Positions 17,263 through 30,880 are shown, numbered from the stretch's first letter. The stretch is 38,541 nucleotides of DNA from Gammaproteobacteria bacterium (GCA_029880105.1 JAOUPA010000004.1:1-38541); one strand, 5' to 3'. Translations and numbers: made by a program. The notes: generated from the sequence alone by a model not told the origin.

Positions 17263-20200
17263 CTAATCTCTGTGAATCCAGTCAGCCCCTAACGAACCCT
17301 GTAAACTCTCCAGATAACTCTGACTAGATAACCACTCTATTATTTCATCTGCTTTTTCCAATCGGCCCTGTAACATCGCCCATTTCTCGGTTTCATTTTC
17401 AGGGACTTCATCCATTTTCTGCTCAATATATTCACGGCTTCTTTTCCAGAGATTTGTGTCTCTACTCTGTTTAATTTTCAATCGTTCCTGATACCAGTCA
17501 CTCTGCATTAAATAATCTCTGCTAAACATCTCGCGTACCTCAGGATCCGCAACAGTTTTACCTTTATACTCACCATAGGCCATAATATTCAGCAATGCCT
17601 GTAATGGTGGGCATGCATCATCAATTGAACCATCTTCAAAATATGCTTTGGCTACTTTCTGTTGCGCCTCGGTAATATTATTGATGCCATCAATGTATGC
17701 CAGCATATCCTGTGATTCTGGTTTCAGCATAGCTTCATCAAATACAATCGTTGGACTGTCAAACACCTTTCCAAAAAATGTGTGCACAAACTTCTCTGTG
17801 ATTCGATAACCCAGACGACTCGCATGCACGACTTTGCCTTCGTGTGCAAAATCATGCAGCTTTTCTAAATAGCCATTCTCAATCATGTATTTTGGATCAC
17901 GCTGTACCACAGGGATACGACACCATATTTCAGGAATCAGCATACTGATATCGTGATCAACACGACGGCGAGCACCAATGTAGCCTGCAGCACTACTAAA
18001 GCCATCGTGCCCACACAGAATATAAGAGACCAGTGCATTATTTAAATCTGCTGTCGTTGACAGCGCATTAAATGGTCCCTTGGTTAGTGCGCCTTCAGAT
18101 CCCGCTCCGGTAGTCGAGGGTGATTTACCCGTCAGGCTACAGATCAGATCCATAAACAACTCTGGCAATTCCTGATAGTGAATTGGGTTGTAAACAGCCA
18201 GGGGTCTGATGCCAGCCGCTTTATCCTGGGGGTTATTTCTACGGCCCTGCAAAACAGCATTAACTGGGAAGTGCACAGGCTGATCAGCCGATAGCCCTCT
18301 CGATAAACTCGTTCCAACAGTCGCAAGATACAGGCTGCGTGAATCAGCCAGATCCGGTCTTATCTGCAAGTAACGTACATTCAGGCTAGGCTTGCCATCA
18401 ACAATTCTTGGGTGTGCTGAGGACACAAAATATTCATCTTCATTAGTCTTTGCAACACTTCTAATTAAATCACGCATCGGCTTTGTATAATCCTGAAAAC
18501 CTACTGCATCTTCTACCAGGTTCTGTGCATCTTCTCTGGTGAGTGGCTCAAAATTTGAAATGAAATTGCCATCCTCAGCGAGGTCTGATTCAGTCTGTTT
18601 ATCATGCCCCCTGATAATTGCATCATCAGGACGCTGAAACAATCGATTCTCGCAATTTTTCACCAACTTAACACTATCGACATGATAACGTTTATTTAGG
18701 CCCTGAAGTTGTGATACTGGCATTACGATTGATGCGCTAATATCATCTTCTGTTTGCACTTTTGTTGCGGCAACAAAATCCTGTCTCAGTTTATAAATTC
18801 TCCATGTTCCATCGCTATGGGTACCGACTCGCAAATAACTCGTTATTAGTTTGCGACCATCATATTTTAGTTCATGACCAGGATTACCATTCACTTCATC
18901 AACAGTGAAATGCCTTCTCCAGTCATTCTGCCATTCCTGTTTATAAAAACGCTTGATCAGAAATACCAGCGCCAGAATATGTTGCGGAATAGTTTCCAGC
19001 CAATCGTTATACTCATCTGTGTAATCGGTCTTTGATGGAGTTAGCACACGTATCACAGAGCCAAGACTACGTTCTTTATGCAGCAACTCACGGAAATCAT
19101 TTGACTTCCCATTTTTGAATCGTGTTGAGTAATCGCGATTAAAAATCGCAGTCACCTGATCAAGGTCTTCTTCAATATCACCAACATAGACTGGGCCAGT
19201 TATCATCGAATCCTGAATCGATTTTGATATCTCAGATTTACCGCCGCCTGACACCGTACTGGGCTTATGACAGAAAGTACCTTCACCCAGTGTGCCAATC
19301 AAACGCCAGCTTGGTGCCTGTGGATGTTTTTGCAGGTGCACACGGAAACCACTGGGATATATATAAGTATGTTTTGCCAGTAGCTTGATCTGTTTCTCTT
19401 CCCCGTTTTTTTTCCATCTTATGCTTTGGCTTTGCATATCAATACAGGCATCTTCAGGAATGTATAAAATATTATTCCAGTTGGTATCTACCGCATATCC
19501 CTCTTCCTTTATTACTATGTGCTGCCTGTGTTGTTCACACACCCAGGAAAAAGTGTGGTTCTCCATTTCCTTTTCAATTTTTGGCAGGTAACTGGTACCG
19601 AGATTGAATCTTGGAAATGCCACTGCACCACCGGCATGCTCCTCTTCGACACCTCCAAATAAATTGGCTGAATAACTAATCTGTGATTTGATTTCTTTTT
19701 TGCTATAGCCAAAATAATTATCAGCTATTACGGTAACAACCACACCGCTCATATCGCGACAAACGATCTTGAAGGCACTGCCATTGTTGTAGAGTTCATC
19801 ATCACTCTTCCAGCACATATCATCCTTGCGCTGACGCTCGCTAGCATCATCATAATGTGGCAAGCCAAGACCCTTCTTGGTCAGCCTGGTTAGGTGCGGT
19901 GCCAGTATTACGCAACCACTGTGACCCGTCCAGTGTTCAACATCGAGTGCTGCGTCATTTTCTGCCAGAAAGGGATCGCCGCCATTGCCAAAAATGGATT
20001 CAACAAAATCCAGATTCGCAACCAGACTGCCAGGCGCAAAAAATCGTGTCTCCAGTGTTTTCTCATTAAGCACGCCCTTTACCTCGGGGCGTACAATAGG
20101 GCGCAGTAGTAACGAAACCCAGAGATTGATCGGCTTCGGTAGGCCACTGGAAATAGGTAGCTCCAGTAAATTTTCTGGCGGATCCAGTGCTACCTGTAAT

Positions 20201-20736
20201 AAATTGGCGTAGACATCCACTGGTACTGCTTTTTTATCAGCAGGAATCGGCAGACCACCCTCAACAATATGAAATACACCTGATGTAGTACGACGGTCAT
20301 TTTTCGGGTTATGCAGAACACCCTGCTTGATTCGATAGGATTCCAGCAGGTCTGATTTGTACTTATTGCTATTCAGTGGAACTGAAAGCTCTCTGGCCAG
20401 CTGCGGTTCATTTAATGAAAATGTTTCAGTAGGCAGCTTAATCTCCTGTTCAATACCATGGCGCTTCAGATAGCCATTCAGAAAATCCTGAATACGGCGG
20501 TCAGCGGGACAACGGTACTCGGCAAACAGGCGCCGATATTCAGAGTAATTTTTTATCAGGCTATCGGCGACCGATAAATAACCATGCTCAGAGCCCATCT
20601 GGCATTTGTGTCCCAGTGCTGCCAGCTGTAGACAGATATGCTGTAACCTGGTCTGGCGCTTATCCTTCACACGTCTATCAGGACAAACATATACCTTTTC
20701 TTCTTTCATTACTGTCGCCAAAACTGACCCTCTCAC
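17263..20736 (-). CDS. Very large conserved-looking protein; provisional PPi-type phosphoenolpyruvate carboxykinase homologue
   Basis: 1157 aa single ORF; P-loop-like STVSGGGKSEIS (codons at 19225-19260), SLTGKSPSTTGAGSEGALTKGPFNALSTTADLNNALVSYI; size fits the ~1100+ aa diphosphate-dependent PEPCK family. Assignment from remembered family features, not a search. GTG at 20736; ATG at 20709 or an intervening TTG also possible. Confidence 0.6.
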   Translation of the reverse strand: MRGSVLATVMKEEKVYVCPDRRVKDKRQTRLQHICLQLAALGHKCQMGSEHGYLSVADSLIKNYSEYRRLFAEYRCPADRRIQDFLNGYLKRHGIEQEIKLPTETFSLNEPQLARELSVPLNSNKYKSDLLESYRIKQGVLHNPKNDRRTTSGVFHIVEGGLPIPADKKAVPVDVYANLLQVALDPPENLLELPISSGLPKPINLWVSLLLRPIVRPEVKGVLNEKTLETRFFAPGSLVANLDFVESIFGNGGDPFLAENDAALDVEHWTGHSGCVILAPHLTRLTKKGLGLPHYDDASERQRKDDMCWKSDDELYNNGSAFKIVCRDMSGVVVTVIADNYFGYSKKEIKSQISYSANLFGGVEEEHAGGAVAFPRFNLGTSYLPKIEKEMENHTFSWVCEQHRQHIVIKEEGYAVDTNWNNILYIPEDACIDMQSQSIRWKKNGEEKQIKLLAKHTYIYPSGFRVHLQKHPQAPSWRLIGTLGEGTFCHKPSTVSGGGKSEISKSIQDSMITGPVYVGDIEEDLDQVTAIFNRDYSTRFKNGKSNDFRELLHKERSLGSVIRVLTPSKTDYTDEYNDWLETIPQHILALVFLIKRFYKQEWQNDWRRHFTVDEVNGNPGHELKYDGRKLITSYLRVGTHSDGTWRIYKLRQDFVAATKVQTEDDISASIVMPVSQLQGLNKRYHVDSVKLVKNCENRLFQRPDDAIIRGHDKQTESDLAEDGNFISNFEPLTREDAQNLVEDAVGFQDYTKPMRDLIRSVAKTNEDEYFVSSAHPRIVDGKPSLNVRYLQIRPDLADSRSLYLATVGTSLSRGLSADQPVHFPVNAVLQGRRNNPQDKAAGIRPLAVYNPIHYQELPELFMDLICSLTGKSPSTTGAGSEGALTKGPFNALSTTADLNNALVSYILCGHDGFSSAAGYIGARRRVDHDISMLIPEIWCRIPVVQRDPKYMIENGYLEKLHDFAHEGKVVHASRLGYRITEKFVHTFFGKVFDSPTIVFDEAMLKPESQDMLAYIDGINNITEAQQKVAKAYFEDGSIDDACPPLQALLNIMAYGEYKGKTVADPEVREMFSRDYLMQSDWYQERLKIKQSRDTNLWKRSREYIEQKMDEVPENETEKWAMLQGRLEKADEIIEWLSSQSYLESLQGSLGADWIHRD

Positions 20737-20983
20737 ATTCTTTTACAACAGGGATGCTCATTTTATGTAAGCACGGCTGATATATCTATATGAATTATCT
20801 TTAATAACAGCAAATAACTTATCAATATTACTTAATTAACAACGGCTTATGTAGATTTTCCTTAATTTGCCCATGTTTGGTGCAAAATGGATCTATTCTA
20901 TTTTAATCACTTAAAATTTCTAACTATTCCATACTGCTCACAATCGGTATACTTACGCAGCAATAATATTTGGATATTTACAC

Positions 20984-22150
20984 ATGAAAGTTACACCACT
21001 CCTTAAAATTCTCGCCGAAAAAGGTGGGTCAGACCTCTATTTGTCCACAGGTGCACCACCGAGTGCCAAATTTAGTGGCAAATTAACCCCTCTGGCAAAA
21101 GATTCCGCACCGCCAGGCTGGGTTGAAAGCCTGGCTAACGAAATCATGACCGACCGGCAGAAAGAAGAGTTTCGCAACAAGCCCGAAATGAACCTCGCGC
21201 TATCTCTACCCAATATAGGTCGCTTCCGCGTCAATATCTTCAAGCAGCGCAACGAATACTCCATGGTGATTCGTAACATCGTCACCGAGATCCCTAATCT
21301 AAAGGATCTGGGCCTGCCTGACGTGCTAACCAAGGTGATTATGCTCAAACGTGGCCTTATCCTGTTCGTTGGTGGTACAGGCTCGGGTAAATCTACCTCA
21401 CTGGCGGCACTGATCGATCACCGTAACCGTAACTCCAGCGGTCATATTATTACCATTGAAGATCCCATCGAATTTGTCCACAATCATCGTGGCTGTATTA
21501 TCAACCAGCGCGAAGTTGGCATGGATACCGACTCCTTCGAAGATGCCCTGAAAAATACCCTGCGTCAGGCACCTGACGTTATCCTGATCGGTGAGATTCG
21601 TGATCGTGAAACCATGGAACATGCCCTCGCCTTCGCTGAAACTGGGCATCTGGCAATCTCTACCCTGCACGCCAATAACGCCAACCAGGCGCTGGACCGT
21701 ATCATCAATTTTTTCCCTGAAGAAAAACGCATGTCTCTGCTCAGCGACCTGTCGATCAACCTGCAATGCTTCGTTTCACAACGACTCGTACCGACAGTTG
21801 ATGGCAAGCGCTGCGCCGCTATTGAAATCCTGTTGAATTCACCTCGTATTGCCGATCTGATCAAGGAAGGTGCCGTCATGGAAATCAAGGAAATCATGGA
21901 AAAATCCGGCAATATGGGTATGCAGACTTTTGATATGGCGCTATATGATTTATATAAGGCTGGAAAAATCTCATTCGATGAAGCCATCAAAAATGCCGAT
22001 GCAGCCAACAACCTGCGCCTCAAGATTGAGCTGGGCGATAAGGCCCAAAAGGGTGAAGACGTAGGTGATGCATCAGGCGGTTTAAGTCTGGTCAGTGATG
22101 AGCCAGAGCCTGATGAAAGCGGAGCAGCCGCATTTAAGTTGCCTGATTAG
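20984..22150 (+). CDS. pilU: PilT/PilU-type twitching motility (retraction) ATPase, PilU-like
   Basis: 388 aa; GGTGSGKSTSLAALIDHRN, ITIEDPIEFVH, RQAPDVILIGEIRDRETMEHALAFAETGHLAISTLHANNANQALDRIINFFP, GMQTFDMALYDLY. Confidence 0.9.
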   Translation: MKVTPLLKILAEKGGSDLYLSTGAPPSAKFSGKLTPLAKDSAPPGWVESLANEIMTDRQKEEFRNKPEMNLALSLPNIGRFRVNIFKQRNEYSMVIRNIVTEIPNLKDLGLPDVLTKVIMLKRGLILFVGGTGSGKSTSLAALIDHRNRNSSGHIITIEDPIEFVHNHRGCIINQREVGMDTDSFEDALKNTLRQAPDVILIGEIRDRETMEHALAFAETGHLAISTLHANNANQALDRIINFFPEEKRMSLLSDLSINLQCFVSQRLVPTVDGKRCAAIEILLNSPRIADLIKEGAVMEIKEIMEKSGNMGMQTFDMALYDLYKAGKISFDEAIKNADAANNLRLKIELGDKAQKGEDVGDASGGLSLVSDEPEPDESGAAAFKLPD

Positions 22151-22247
22151 TATCTGCTACTTAGGGCTTACTATCTAATTATGGTTGCATCTATTCTGCT
22201 TTTTTCACTTGCTGACGCGAAAAGGCAGCGTTTGTATGTGCATCAAT

Positions 22248-23612
22248 TTATTTTTTATTCTTCGTTGGTCTCTGCCAACCTTTAATACTCTTCTGTATTG
22301 ATCGACTCAGGGTTAGACAGTCATCATCTGTATCTTTGGTGATGGTCGAACCTGCGCCAATAGTAGCATTCTTGCCAACGGTAACAGGTGCAACCAGCTG
22401 TGTATCTGAGCCGATAAATGCACCATCTTTAATGATTGTTTTATGTTTATTGGCGCCATCATAATTACAGGTAATAGTACCGGCGCCTATATTCACATCA
22501 CGACCAATTTCACTATCACCAAGATAACTTAGATGACTGGCCTTACTGCCTTCACCGAGCTCGGTATTTTTGATTTCAACAAAGTTACCTACCTTACTAT
22601 GGGCATGCAAATGCGTACCTGGACGCAGACGTGCAAATGGCCCAATATCTACCGCTTCGTCGATAACGGCATTTTCTATAACTGAATATGGTTTTATCGA
22701 ACAGCCATCGCCAATTTTGCTGTTTCTGATAACACAGCCAGCGCCGATGCTTACTTTGCTGCCTATCTGTACTTCGCCTTCAAAAATCACATTAACGTCG
22801 ATAAATGAATCGTTGCCGATACTAAGCTCACCTCGGATATCCACTCTCGCAGAGTCTGCAACGCTTACGCCCTGCATCATGATCTGCTCGACTTTTTCCT
22901 GCTGGTGAATTCTTTCTAGCTTGGCCAGTTGTTTTCGATCATTCACACCTTCCACCTCGTAACTGTTTTCTGGTTGTGCTGTGAGCACCTCATTCCCATC
23001 GGCCACAGCCAACGCAATCACATCTGTTAAATAGAATTCACCCTGTGAATTGTTATTTTCTATCTTGGCCAGGCACTCATTCAGGTAGCCCGCACGTAAA
23101 GCCAGTATGCCGGTATTCACTTCCCTGATCTGCTTTTGCTTTTCGCTAGCATCTTTGTGTTCGACAATGCTGGTGACTTTCCCAGCTTCCCTGACAATAC
23201 GGCCATAACCAGTTGGGTCATCCAGATCAACCGTCAGCAGAGTGATATTATTTGCACTGACTTTATCGACCAGCGCCTTTAGTGTGTCTGATTTAATCAG
23301 CGGCACATCACCATACAGCACCAGCACAATATTATCAGGTTTGATTTTAGGGCTGGCCTGTTCAACTGCGTGTGCCGTACCCAGCTGCTCTGCCTGCAAT
23401 ACCCAGTCGACTTCAAAGTCCGAGCAATATTCGTGCAGGTGTTCTCCGCCATGGCCATAAACAATGTGTATATCATCTGCTCCCAGCTCGAGGCTGCGGC
23501 GATAGACGTGCTCCAGCATAGGTATGCCGGCAATACGGTGCATCACCTTCGGCAGTGATGACTTCATTCGGGTGCCCTGCCCGGCGGCAAGGATGATGAC
23601 TGACAAATTCAC
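22248..23612 (-). CDS. glmU: Bifunctional UDP-N-acetylglucosamine diphosphorylase / glucosamine-1-phosphate N-acetyltransferase
   Basis: 454 aa; SVIILAAGQGTRMKSSLPKVMHRIAGIPMLEHV, left-handed beta-helix hexapeptide repeats, VEIKNTELGEGSKASHLSYLGDSEIG. Confidence 0.96.
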   Translation of the reverse strand: MNLSVIILAAGQGTRMKSSLPKVMHRIAGIPMLEHVYRRSLELGADDIHIVYGHGGEHLHEYCSDFEVDWVLQAEQLGTAHAVEQASPKIKPDNIVLVLYGDVPLIKSDTLKALVDKVSANNITLLTVDLDDPTGYGRIVREAGKVTSIVEHKDASEKQKQIREVNTGILALRAGYLNECLAKIENNNSQGEFYLTDVIALAVADGNEVLTAQPENSYEVEGVNDRKQLAKLERIHQQEKVEQIMMQGVSVADSARVDIRGELSIGNDSFIDVNVIFEGEVQIGSKVSIGAGCVIRNSKIGDGCSIKPYSVIENAVIDEAVDIGPFARLRPGTHLHAHSKVGNFVEIKNTELGEGSKASHLSYLGDSEIGRDVNIGAGTITCNYDGANKHKTIIKDGAFIGSDTQLVAPVTVGKNATIGAGSTITKDTDDDCLTLSRSIQKSIKGWQRPTKNKK

Positions 23613-23632
23613 TTTAATAATCCTTAATGCAA

Positions 23633-23660
23633 GAAGGCCGGTTAATAATAACCGGCCTTC
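23633..23660 (-). terminator. Intrinsic terminator-like hairpin between atpC and glmU
   Basis: gaaggccggtta-ataa-taaccggccttc: perfect 12-bp stem, 4-nt loop, just past atpC in the direction of transcription; downstream U-tract is poor. Confidence 0.6.
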
Positions 23661-23699
23661 CTAGTTTAGCTGATTCATCGGCCTGTTACCGACTCTCGA

Positions 23700-24125
23700 C
23701 TATTTTCTCTTTCTCAGCTTATTGATGGTCTCGATCTGTGCCACCGCCTCAATCAGCTCAGCCTTGGCACGCGCATAATCGTAATCGGTCTTCTTATCGG
23801 CCATCGCCGCCTCAGCTTTCGCCTTGGCTTCAAGTGCTGCGGCCTCATCAAGATCAGCCGCGCGAATCGCCGTATCAGAAAGCACTGTCACCACATGTGG
23901 CTGTACTTCAAGTATACCGCCATTCACGAAAAATGACTGTGTCTCACCGTGCTGGTCAACTACTCGTACCTCACCAGGCTTCATCTTGGTCAGCAGCGGC
24001 GCGTGACGAGGCATGATGCCTACCTCACCCATCTCTGCTGGTGCATAAAGCTCAGTGATAGTGCCTGAGAAGATCTCAATCTCGGCGCTAACGATATCTA
24101 CGTGCATGGTCATTGGCATATTCAA
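23700..24125 (-). CDS. atpC: F1F0 ATP synthase epsilon subunit
   Basis: 141 aa; MTMHVDIVSAEIEIFSGTITELYAPAEMGEVGIMPRHAPLLTKMKPGEVRV; operon position. Confidence 0.95.
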   Translation of the reverse strand: MNMPMTMHVDIVSAEIEIFSGTITELYAPAEMGEVGIMPRHAPLLTKMKPGEVRVVDQHGETQSFFVNGGILEVQPHVVTVLSDTAIRAADLDEAAALEAKAKAEAAMADKKTDYDYARAKAELIEAVAQIETINKLRKRK

Positions 24126-24140
24126 AACCTCAGCCTGCTG

Positions 24141-25559
<1,419 letters not shown>

Positions 25560-25573
25560 TTACTAACAATAAG

Positions 25574-26437
25574 TTAAACAGCCGCAGCACCACTAACGAT
25601 CTCAGAAATTTCCTGGGTAATCGCTGCCTGTCTAGCCTTGTTGTAAACCGTCTGTAATTCTTTGATCAGTTCGCCTGCATTATCAGTTGCACTCTTCATC
25701 GCCATCATACGTGCAGACATTTCACAGGCAATGTTTTCAACCACAGCACGATAAACCAGTGCTTCGATAAAACGTAACATCAAGCCATCAATAATCGGTT
25801 TTGATTCAGGCTCATATATGTAATCCCAATGATGCTCCAGCTCTTTATCCATAACCCCGCGTACAGGGATCAGCTGTTTAACATCCGGCGACTGTGTCAT
25901 TGTATTAACAAAATCATTGCTAACCAGGTAAAGACGATCAATCTTACCTTCATCATAAGCATCAAGCATGACTTTCACCGCGCCGATCAGCTCATCCATG
26001 CTGGGAGAGTCACCGAGATGACTCGCCTGGGCGACTACGTTGGCCTTAAATCGACTGAAAAAACCAACTGCCTTTTTACCAATAGCGCAGACATCAATTT
26101 CTACATCTTTTGCATCCCACTCGGCCATCTCATTAACAGCTGCCTTGAACATATTGGTGTTCAAGCCACCGCATAGACCACGATCGGTTGAGATAATAAT
26201 GTAACCAACGCGCTTAACAACTTCACGATCACTCAGGTAAGGATGTTTATATTCAGGATGAGCCTGAGATAAATGCGCCAGCACATTGTTGATTTTATCC
26301 GCATAAGGACGAGCGGCAGCCATGCGATCCTGTGCCTTACGCATCTTGCTCGCTGCTACCATTTCCATCGCTTTAGTGATCTTCTGAGTATTTTTGATAC
26401 TGCCGATCTTGGTGCGAATTTCTTTTGCGCCTGCCAT
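25574..26437 (-). CDS. atpG: F1F0 ATP synthase gamma subunit
   Basis: 287 aa; [83 protein letters not shown]. Confidence 0.97.
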   Translation of the reverse strand: MAGAKEIRTKIGSIKNTQKITKAMEMVAASKMRKAQDRMAAARPYADKINNVLAHLSQAHPEYKHPYLSDREVVKRVGYIIISTDRGLCGGLNTNMFKAAVNEMAEWDAKDVEIDVCAIGKKAVGFFSRFKANVVAQASHLGDSPSMDELIGAVKVMLDAYDEGKIDRLYLVSNDFVNTMTQSPDVKQLIPVRGVMDKELEHHWDYIYEPESKPIIDGLMLRFIEALVYRAVVENIACEMSARMMAMKSATDNAGELIKELQTVYNKARQAAITQEISEIVSGAAAV

Positions 26438-26477
26438 TTAATCTACCTGATTCTGTTATCTGTATTTAACCGTAGAC

Positions 26478-28019
26478 CTAGTACACGCCCTTGGCCTTGA
26501 AATCATCCAGAGCAGCACGCATACCCGCTTCAATTTCATCATTGAAGTCGCCGCTTGCATCAATCTTGGCCAGCAGCTCTGCATTATTGCTTCGGATATG
26601 CGCCAGCATAGCAGCTTCAAATGCGACTACTTTTTTCACATCGACATCATCCATATAGCCTTCATTAGCCATGAATAATGAGAATGCCATCTCTGCCACT
26701 GACATCGGCGAATACTGTGCCTGTTTCATCAACTCGGTTACACGCTCACCGCGAGCCAGCTGTGCACGTGTAGTCTCATCCAGGTCAGAAGCGAACTGTG
26801 CGAATGCAGCCAACTCACGATACTGAGCCAGGGCCAGACGAACACCGCCACCAAGTTTCTTAATGATTTTTGTCTGTGCTGAGCCACCTACACGTGATAC
26901 TGACAGACCTGCATTGATTGCAGGGCGAATACCGGCGTTGAACAGGTCTGATTCAAGGAATATCTGACCATCGGTAATCGAAATTACGTTGGTTGGTACG
27001 AATGCAGATACGTCACCGTCCTGTGTCTCAATAATTGGTAATGCTGTTAATGAGCCAGTCTGTCCTTTAACTTCACCATTGGTAAATTTTTCAACATAGT
27101 CAGCACTAACGCGTGAGGCGCGCTCAAGTAGACGTGAATGCAAATAGAATACGTCACCAGGATACGCTTCACGGCCTGGTGGACGACGTAGCAACAATGA
27201 CACCTGGCGGTAAGCCCATGCCTGCTTGGTCAGGTCATCGAATACAATCAACGCATCCTGTCCGCGGTCACGGAAGTATTCACCCATAGTACAACCTGAA
27301 TACGGTGCAATGTACTGCATAGCTGCAGATTCAGCCGCAGTAGCAGCAACAATGATGGTGTGTTCCATCGCGCCATGTTCTTCCAGTTTACGCACGATGT
27401 TGGCAACCGTTGAAGCCTTCTGGCCTACAGCTACATAAATACATTTAACGCCGGTGTTTGCCTGGTTAATAATGGCATCAATCGCAACCGCAGTTTTACC
27501 TGTCTGGCGGTCACCAATGATCAGCTCACGCTGGCCACGACCTACTGGCACCATCGCGTCGATTGATTTCAAACCAGTCTGTACAGGCTGGTCAACTGAC
27601 TTACGCTCAATTACACCCGGTGCAATTTTTTCAATCGGCGCAGTCTCTTTTGAATCTACAGGACCCTTACCATCGATTGGATTACCCAGCGCGTCAACCA
27701 CACGACCTAGCAGACCTGTACCAATCGGCACCTCTAGAATACGGCCAGTACATTTGGCTTTATCACCTTCTGACAGATGACCGTATGAACCGAGTACCAC
27801 AGCGCCAACTGAATCGCGCTCAAGGTTCAGCGCCATGGCATAGGTGTCGCCAGGCAGCTCGATCATCTCACCCTGCATGGCATCAGCCAGGCCGTGGATA
27901 CGCAGGATGCCGTCATTCAAACTAACCACGGTACCTTCATTACGAGCTTCTACGGAAGAATCAAAGTTCTCGATTCTTGATTTAATAAGTTCACTGATTT
28001 CTGATGGATTCAGCTGCAT
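26478..28019 (-). CDS. atpA: F1F0 ATP synthase alpha subunit
   Basis: 513 aa; [51 protein letters not shown]. Confidence 0.98.
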   Translation of the reverse strand: MQLNPSEISELIKSRIENFDSSVEARNEGTVVSLNDGILRIHGLADAMQGEMIELPGDTYAMALNLERDSVGAVVLGSYGHLSEGDKAKCTGRILEVPIGTGLLGRVVDALGNPIDGKGPVDSKETAPIEKIAPGVIERKSVDQPVQTGLKSIDAMVPVGRGQRELIIGDRQTGKTAVAIDAIINQANTGVKCIYVAVGQKASTVANIVRKLEEHGAMEHTIIVAATAAESAAMQYIAPYSGCTMGEYFRDRGQDALIVFDDLTKQAWAYRQVSLLLRRPPGREAYPGDVFYLHSRLLERASRVSADYVEKFTNGEVKGQTGSLTALPIIETQDGDVSAFVPTNVISITDGQIFLESDLFNAGIRPAINAGLSVSRVGGSAQTKIIKKLGGGVRLALAQYRELAAFAQFASDLDETTRAQLARGERVTELMKQAQYSPMSVAEMAFSLFMANEGYMDDVDVKKVVAFEAAMLAHIRSNNAELLAKIDASGDFNDEIEAGMRAALDDFKAKGVY

Positions 28020-28031
28020 TTCTTTTTCCTC

Positions 28032-28568
28032 TTAACGACCCAATGCCAAAGCCAGCGACGCTAGCTGTGATTTCATTGAGGCATCGATAATAGTATCTCC
28101 GGCTTTAATAACTACACCGCCAATTAATGATTCATCAGTCGAAGTACTGATAGTCACTTCGCGACCCAGTTTTGCTTTTAGCGTACTGGTAATGCTCTCG
28201 GCCTGTTCACTGCTCAATGGGAATGCAGAAACTACTTCAGCATCAATTTTGCCTTCTGCTTCCGCGCGGTAAACCTCAAACTGTTTTGCCACTTCTGGTA
28301 ATGCTTTCAATCGGCCATTTTCTGCCATCAGCTTAACCAGGTTCTGCTGTGTCACACCTAGCTTATCGCCTGCGACTTTCATGATCAGCTCTGCCTTCTG
28401 CTCACTGCCTGCCTGTGGATTATCCAGTACAGCCTTCATAGTGACATCTTCAGCGACAGCACTTAGCAGTGCCAGTGCATTGCTCCAGCTATCTACAGAC
28501 GTAGACTCTGTGGCCTGTTGGTAAACAGCACGCGCATAAGGACGGGCTACTGTGGTGTAATCTGACAT
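28032..28568 (-). CDS. atpH: F1F0 ATP synthase delta subunit
   Basis: 178 aa; TVARPYARAVYQQA, C-terminal DESLIGGVVIKAGDTIIDASMKSQLASLALAL. Confidence 0.95.
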   Translation of the reverse strand: MSDYTTVARPYARAVYQQATESTSVDSWSNALALLSAVAEDVTMKAVLDNPQAGSEQKAELIMKVAGDKLGVTQQNLVKLMAENGRLKALPEVAKQFEVYRAEAEGKIDAEVVSAFPLSSEQAESITSTLKAKLGREVTISTSTDESLIGGVVIKAGDTIIDASMKSQLASLALALGR

Positions 28569-28579
28569 GATCTAATCGC

Positions 28580-29050
28580 CTAGAGCTGTTCAGCCAGGGC
28601 GCTTAAAGCGCTGGCGTGAGCTTCTGCGTTGACTTCCTTCCTGAGAATTTTCTCAGCACCTGCAACAGCAAGCACTGCTACCTGCTGACGCAGATGTTCA
28701 CGAGCACGATTTATTTCCTGCTCTATCTCAGCGTTGGCGCCAACCTTGATGCGCTCGGCCTCTGATCTGGCATCTTCTTTCGCTTCGTCAACAATCTCGG
28801 AAGCACGTTTCTGTGCCTGCGCGATAATTTCAGATGCCTGACCCTTGGCTTCTTTTAAATGTTCTGCTGCTCTTTTTTCAGCGAGTTCCTGCTCGTGCTG
28901 TCCGCGTTCTGCCGCAGCCAGACCTTCAGAAATCTGCTTCTTACGTTCAGCAAGTGCATTTACCAATGGCGGCCATACGTAGGCATAACAAAACCATACG
29001 AAGACAGCAAAAGTAATCGACTGACCAATCAGCGTTAAATTAATATTCAT
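28580..29050 (-). CDS. atpF: F1F0 ATP synthase B subunit
   Basis: 156 aa; [50 protein letters not shown]. Confidence 0.96.
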   Translation of the reverse strand: MNINLTLIGQSITFAVFVWFCYAYVWPPLVNALAERKKQISEGLAAAERGQHEQELAEKRAAEHLKEAKGQASEIIAQAQKRASEIVDEAKEDARSEAERIKVGANAEIEQEINRAREHLRQQVAVLAVAGAEKILRKEVNAEAHASALSALAEQL

Positions 29051-29075
29051 ACGCTAGTACCGTGTTAGGTCGATC

Positions 29076-29327
<252 letters not shown>

Positions 29328-29361
29328 CTAGTAAAATAAATTCGTAATAATTAAAAATTCT

Positions 29362-30321
<960 letters not shown>

Positions 30322-30741
30322 TTAATTTTCACGTCGTCTCTTTGGTTGCCTTATTACATCCACAACCGCCGGCGCGATATACACTAAAAAATAAACAGCC
30401 AACAAGGCTGCCCCATTAACAGGTCTGATGAGCACAAACACTGCGATAAACATCGCACCTGTCATAACGATTTTATTAATTTCGGCCCAGTAAAAGGATC
30501 GCAGTTCATCCGCAGCCTGCTTTGTCTCTCGACCAGCAAACACCTTTAATGCAAACCATCCACTCGTTAATGTGGCAATCAGACCACCGGCCAAAGCCGA
30601 ATAGGCCGCCGAGTTACTGACTAATAACAACAAACTCGACACCACTACCGTTAGTATCAGCTGCGGCACCACATAGCCAAGCACACGATTTAGTGAATCT
30701 TTTTTGCAAAAAACACAACCTGTAGTTTTATTTGCAATCAT
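30322..30741 (-). CDS. atpI: ATP synthase accessory protein AtpI
   Basis: 139 aa hydrophobic protein, first gene of the atp operon; LVSNSAAYSALAGGLIATLTSGWFALKVFAG. Confidence 0.85.
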   Translation of the reverse strand: MIANKTTGCVFCKKDSLNRVLGYVVPQLILTVVVSSLLLLVSNSAAYSALAGGLIATLTSGWFALKVFAGRETKQAADELRSFYWAEINKIVMTGAMFIAVFVLIRPVNGAALLAVYFLVYIAPAVVDVIRQPKRRREN

Positions 30742-30791
30742 CGGGTAGCTGTTATGTAAAACAGCAATAACGCTGGCAACTGAGCGCGCAA

Positions 30792-30820
30792 ATTGTATAG
30801 ATAGTGTACAGCCAAGTCAA
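30792..30820 (-). promoter_or_regulatory. Predicted sigma-70 promoter of the atp operon
   Basis: Minus strand TTGACT (30820-30815), 17-nt spacer, TACAAT (30797-30792), upstream of atpI. Confidence 0.65.
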
Positions 30821-30863
30821 GATTACCATTTGCTAATAAACCCCTGCCCAGCAACTGTAAACT

Positions 30864-30879
30864 CCTTGTTGTTACAAGG
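30864..30879 (-). terminator. Small hairpin just after the parB stop, possible terminator
   Basis: ccttgt-tgtt-acaagg: 6-bp stem, 4-nt loop, adjacent to the TAA at 30881-30883; weak T-rich tail. Confidence 0.35.
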
Positions 30880-30880
30880 T

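Noticed and set aside
22190-22240. Weak inverted repeat (ctgcttttttc...gaaaaggcag) between pilU and glmU as a bidirectional terminator
   Set aside because: Imperfect stem with mismatches; not strong enough to call.
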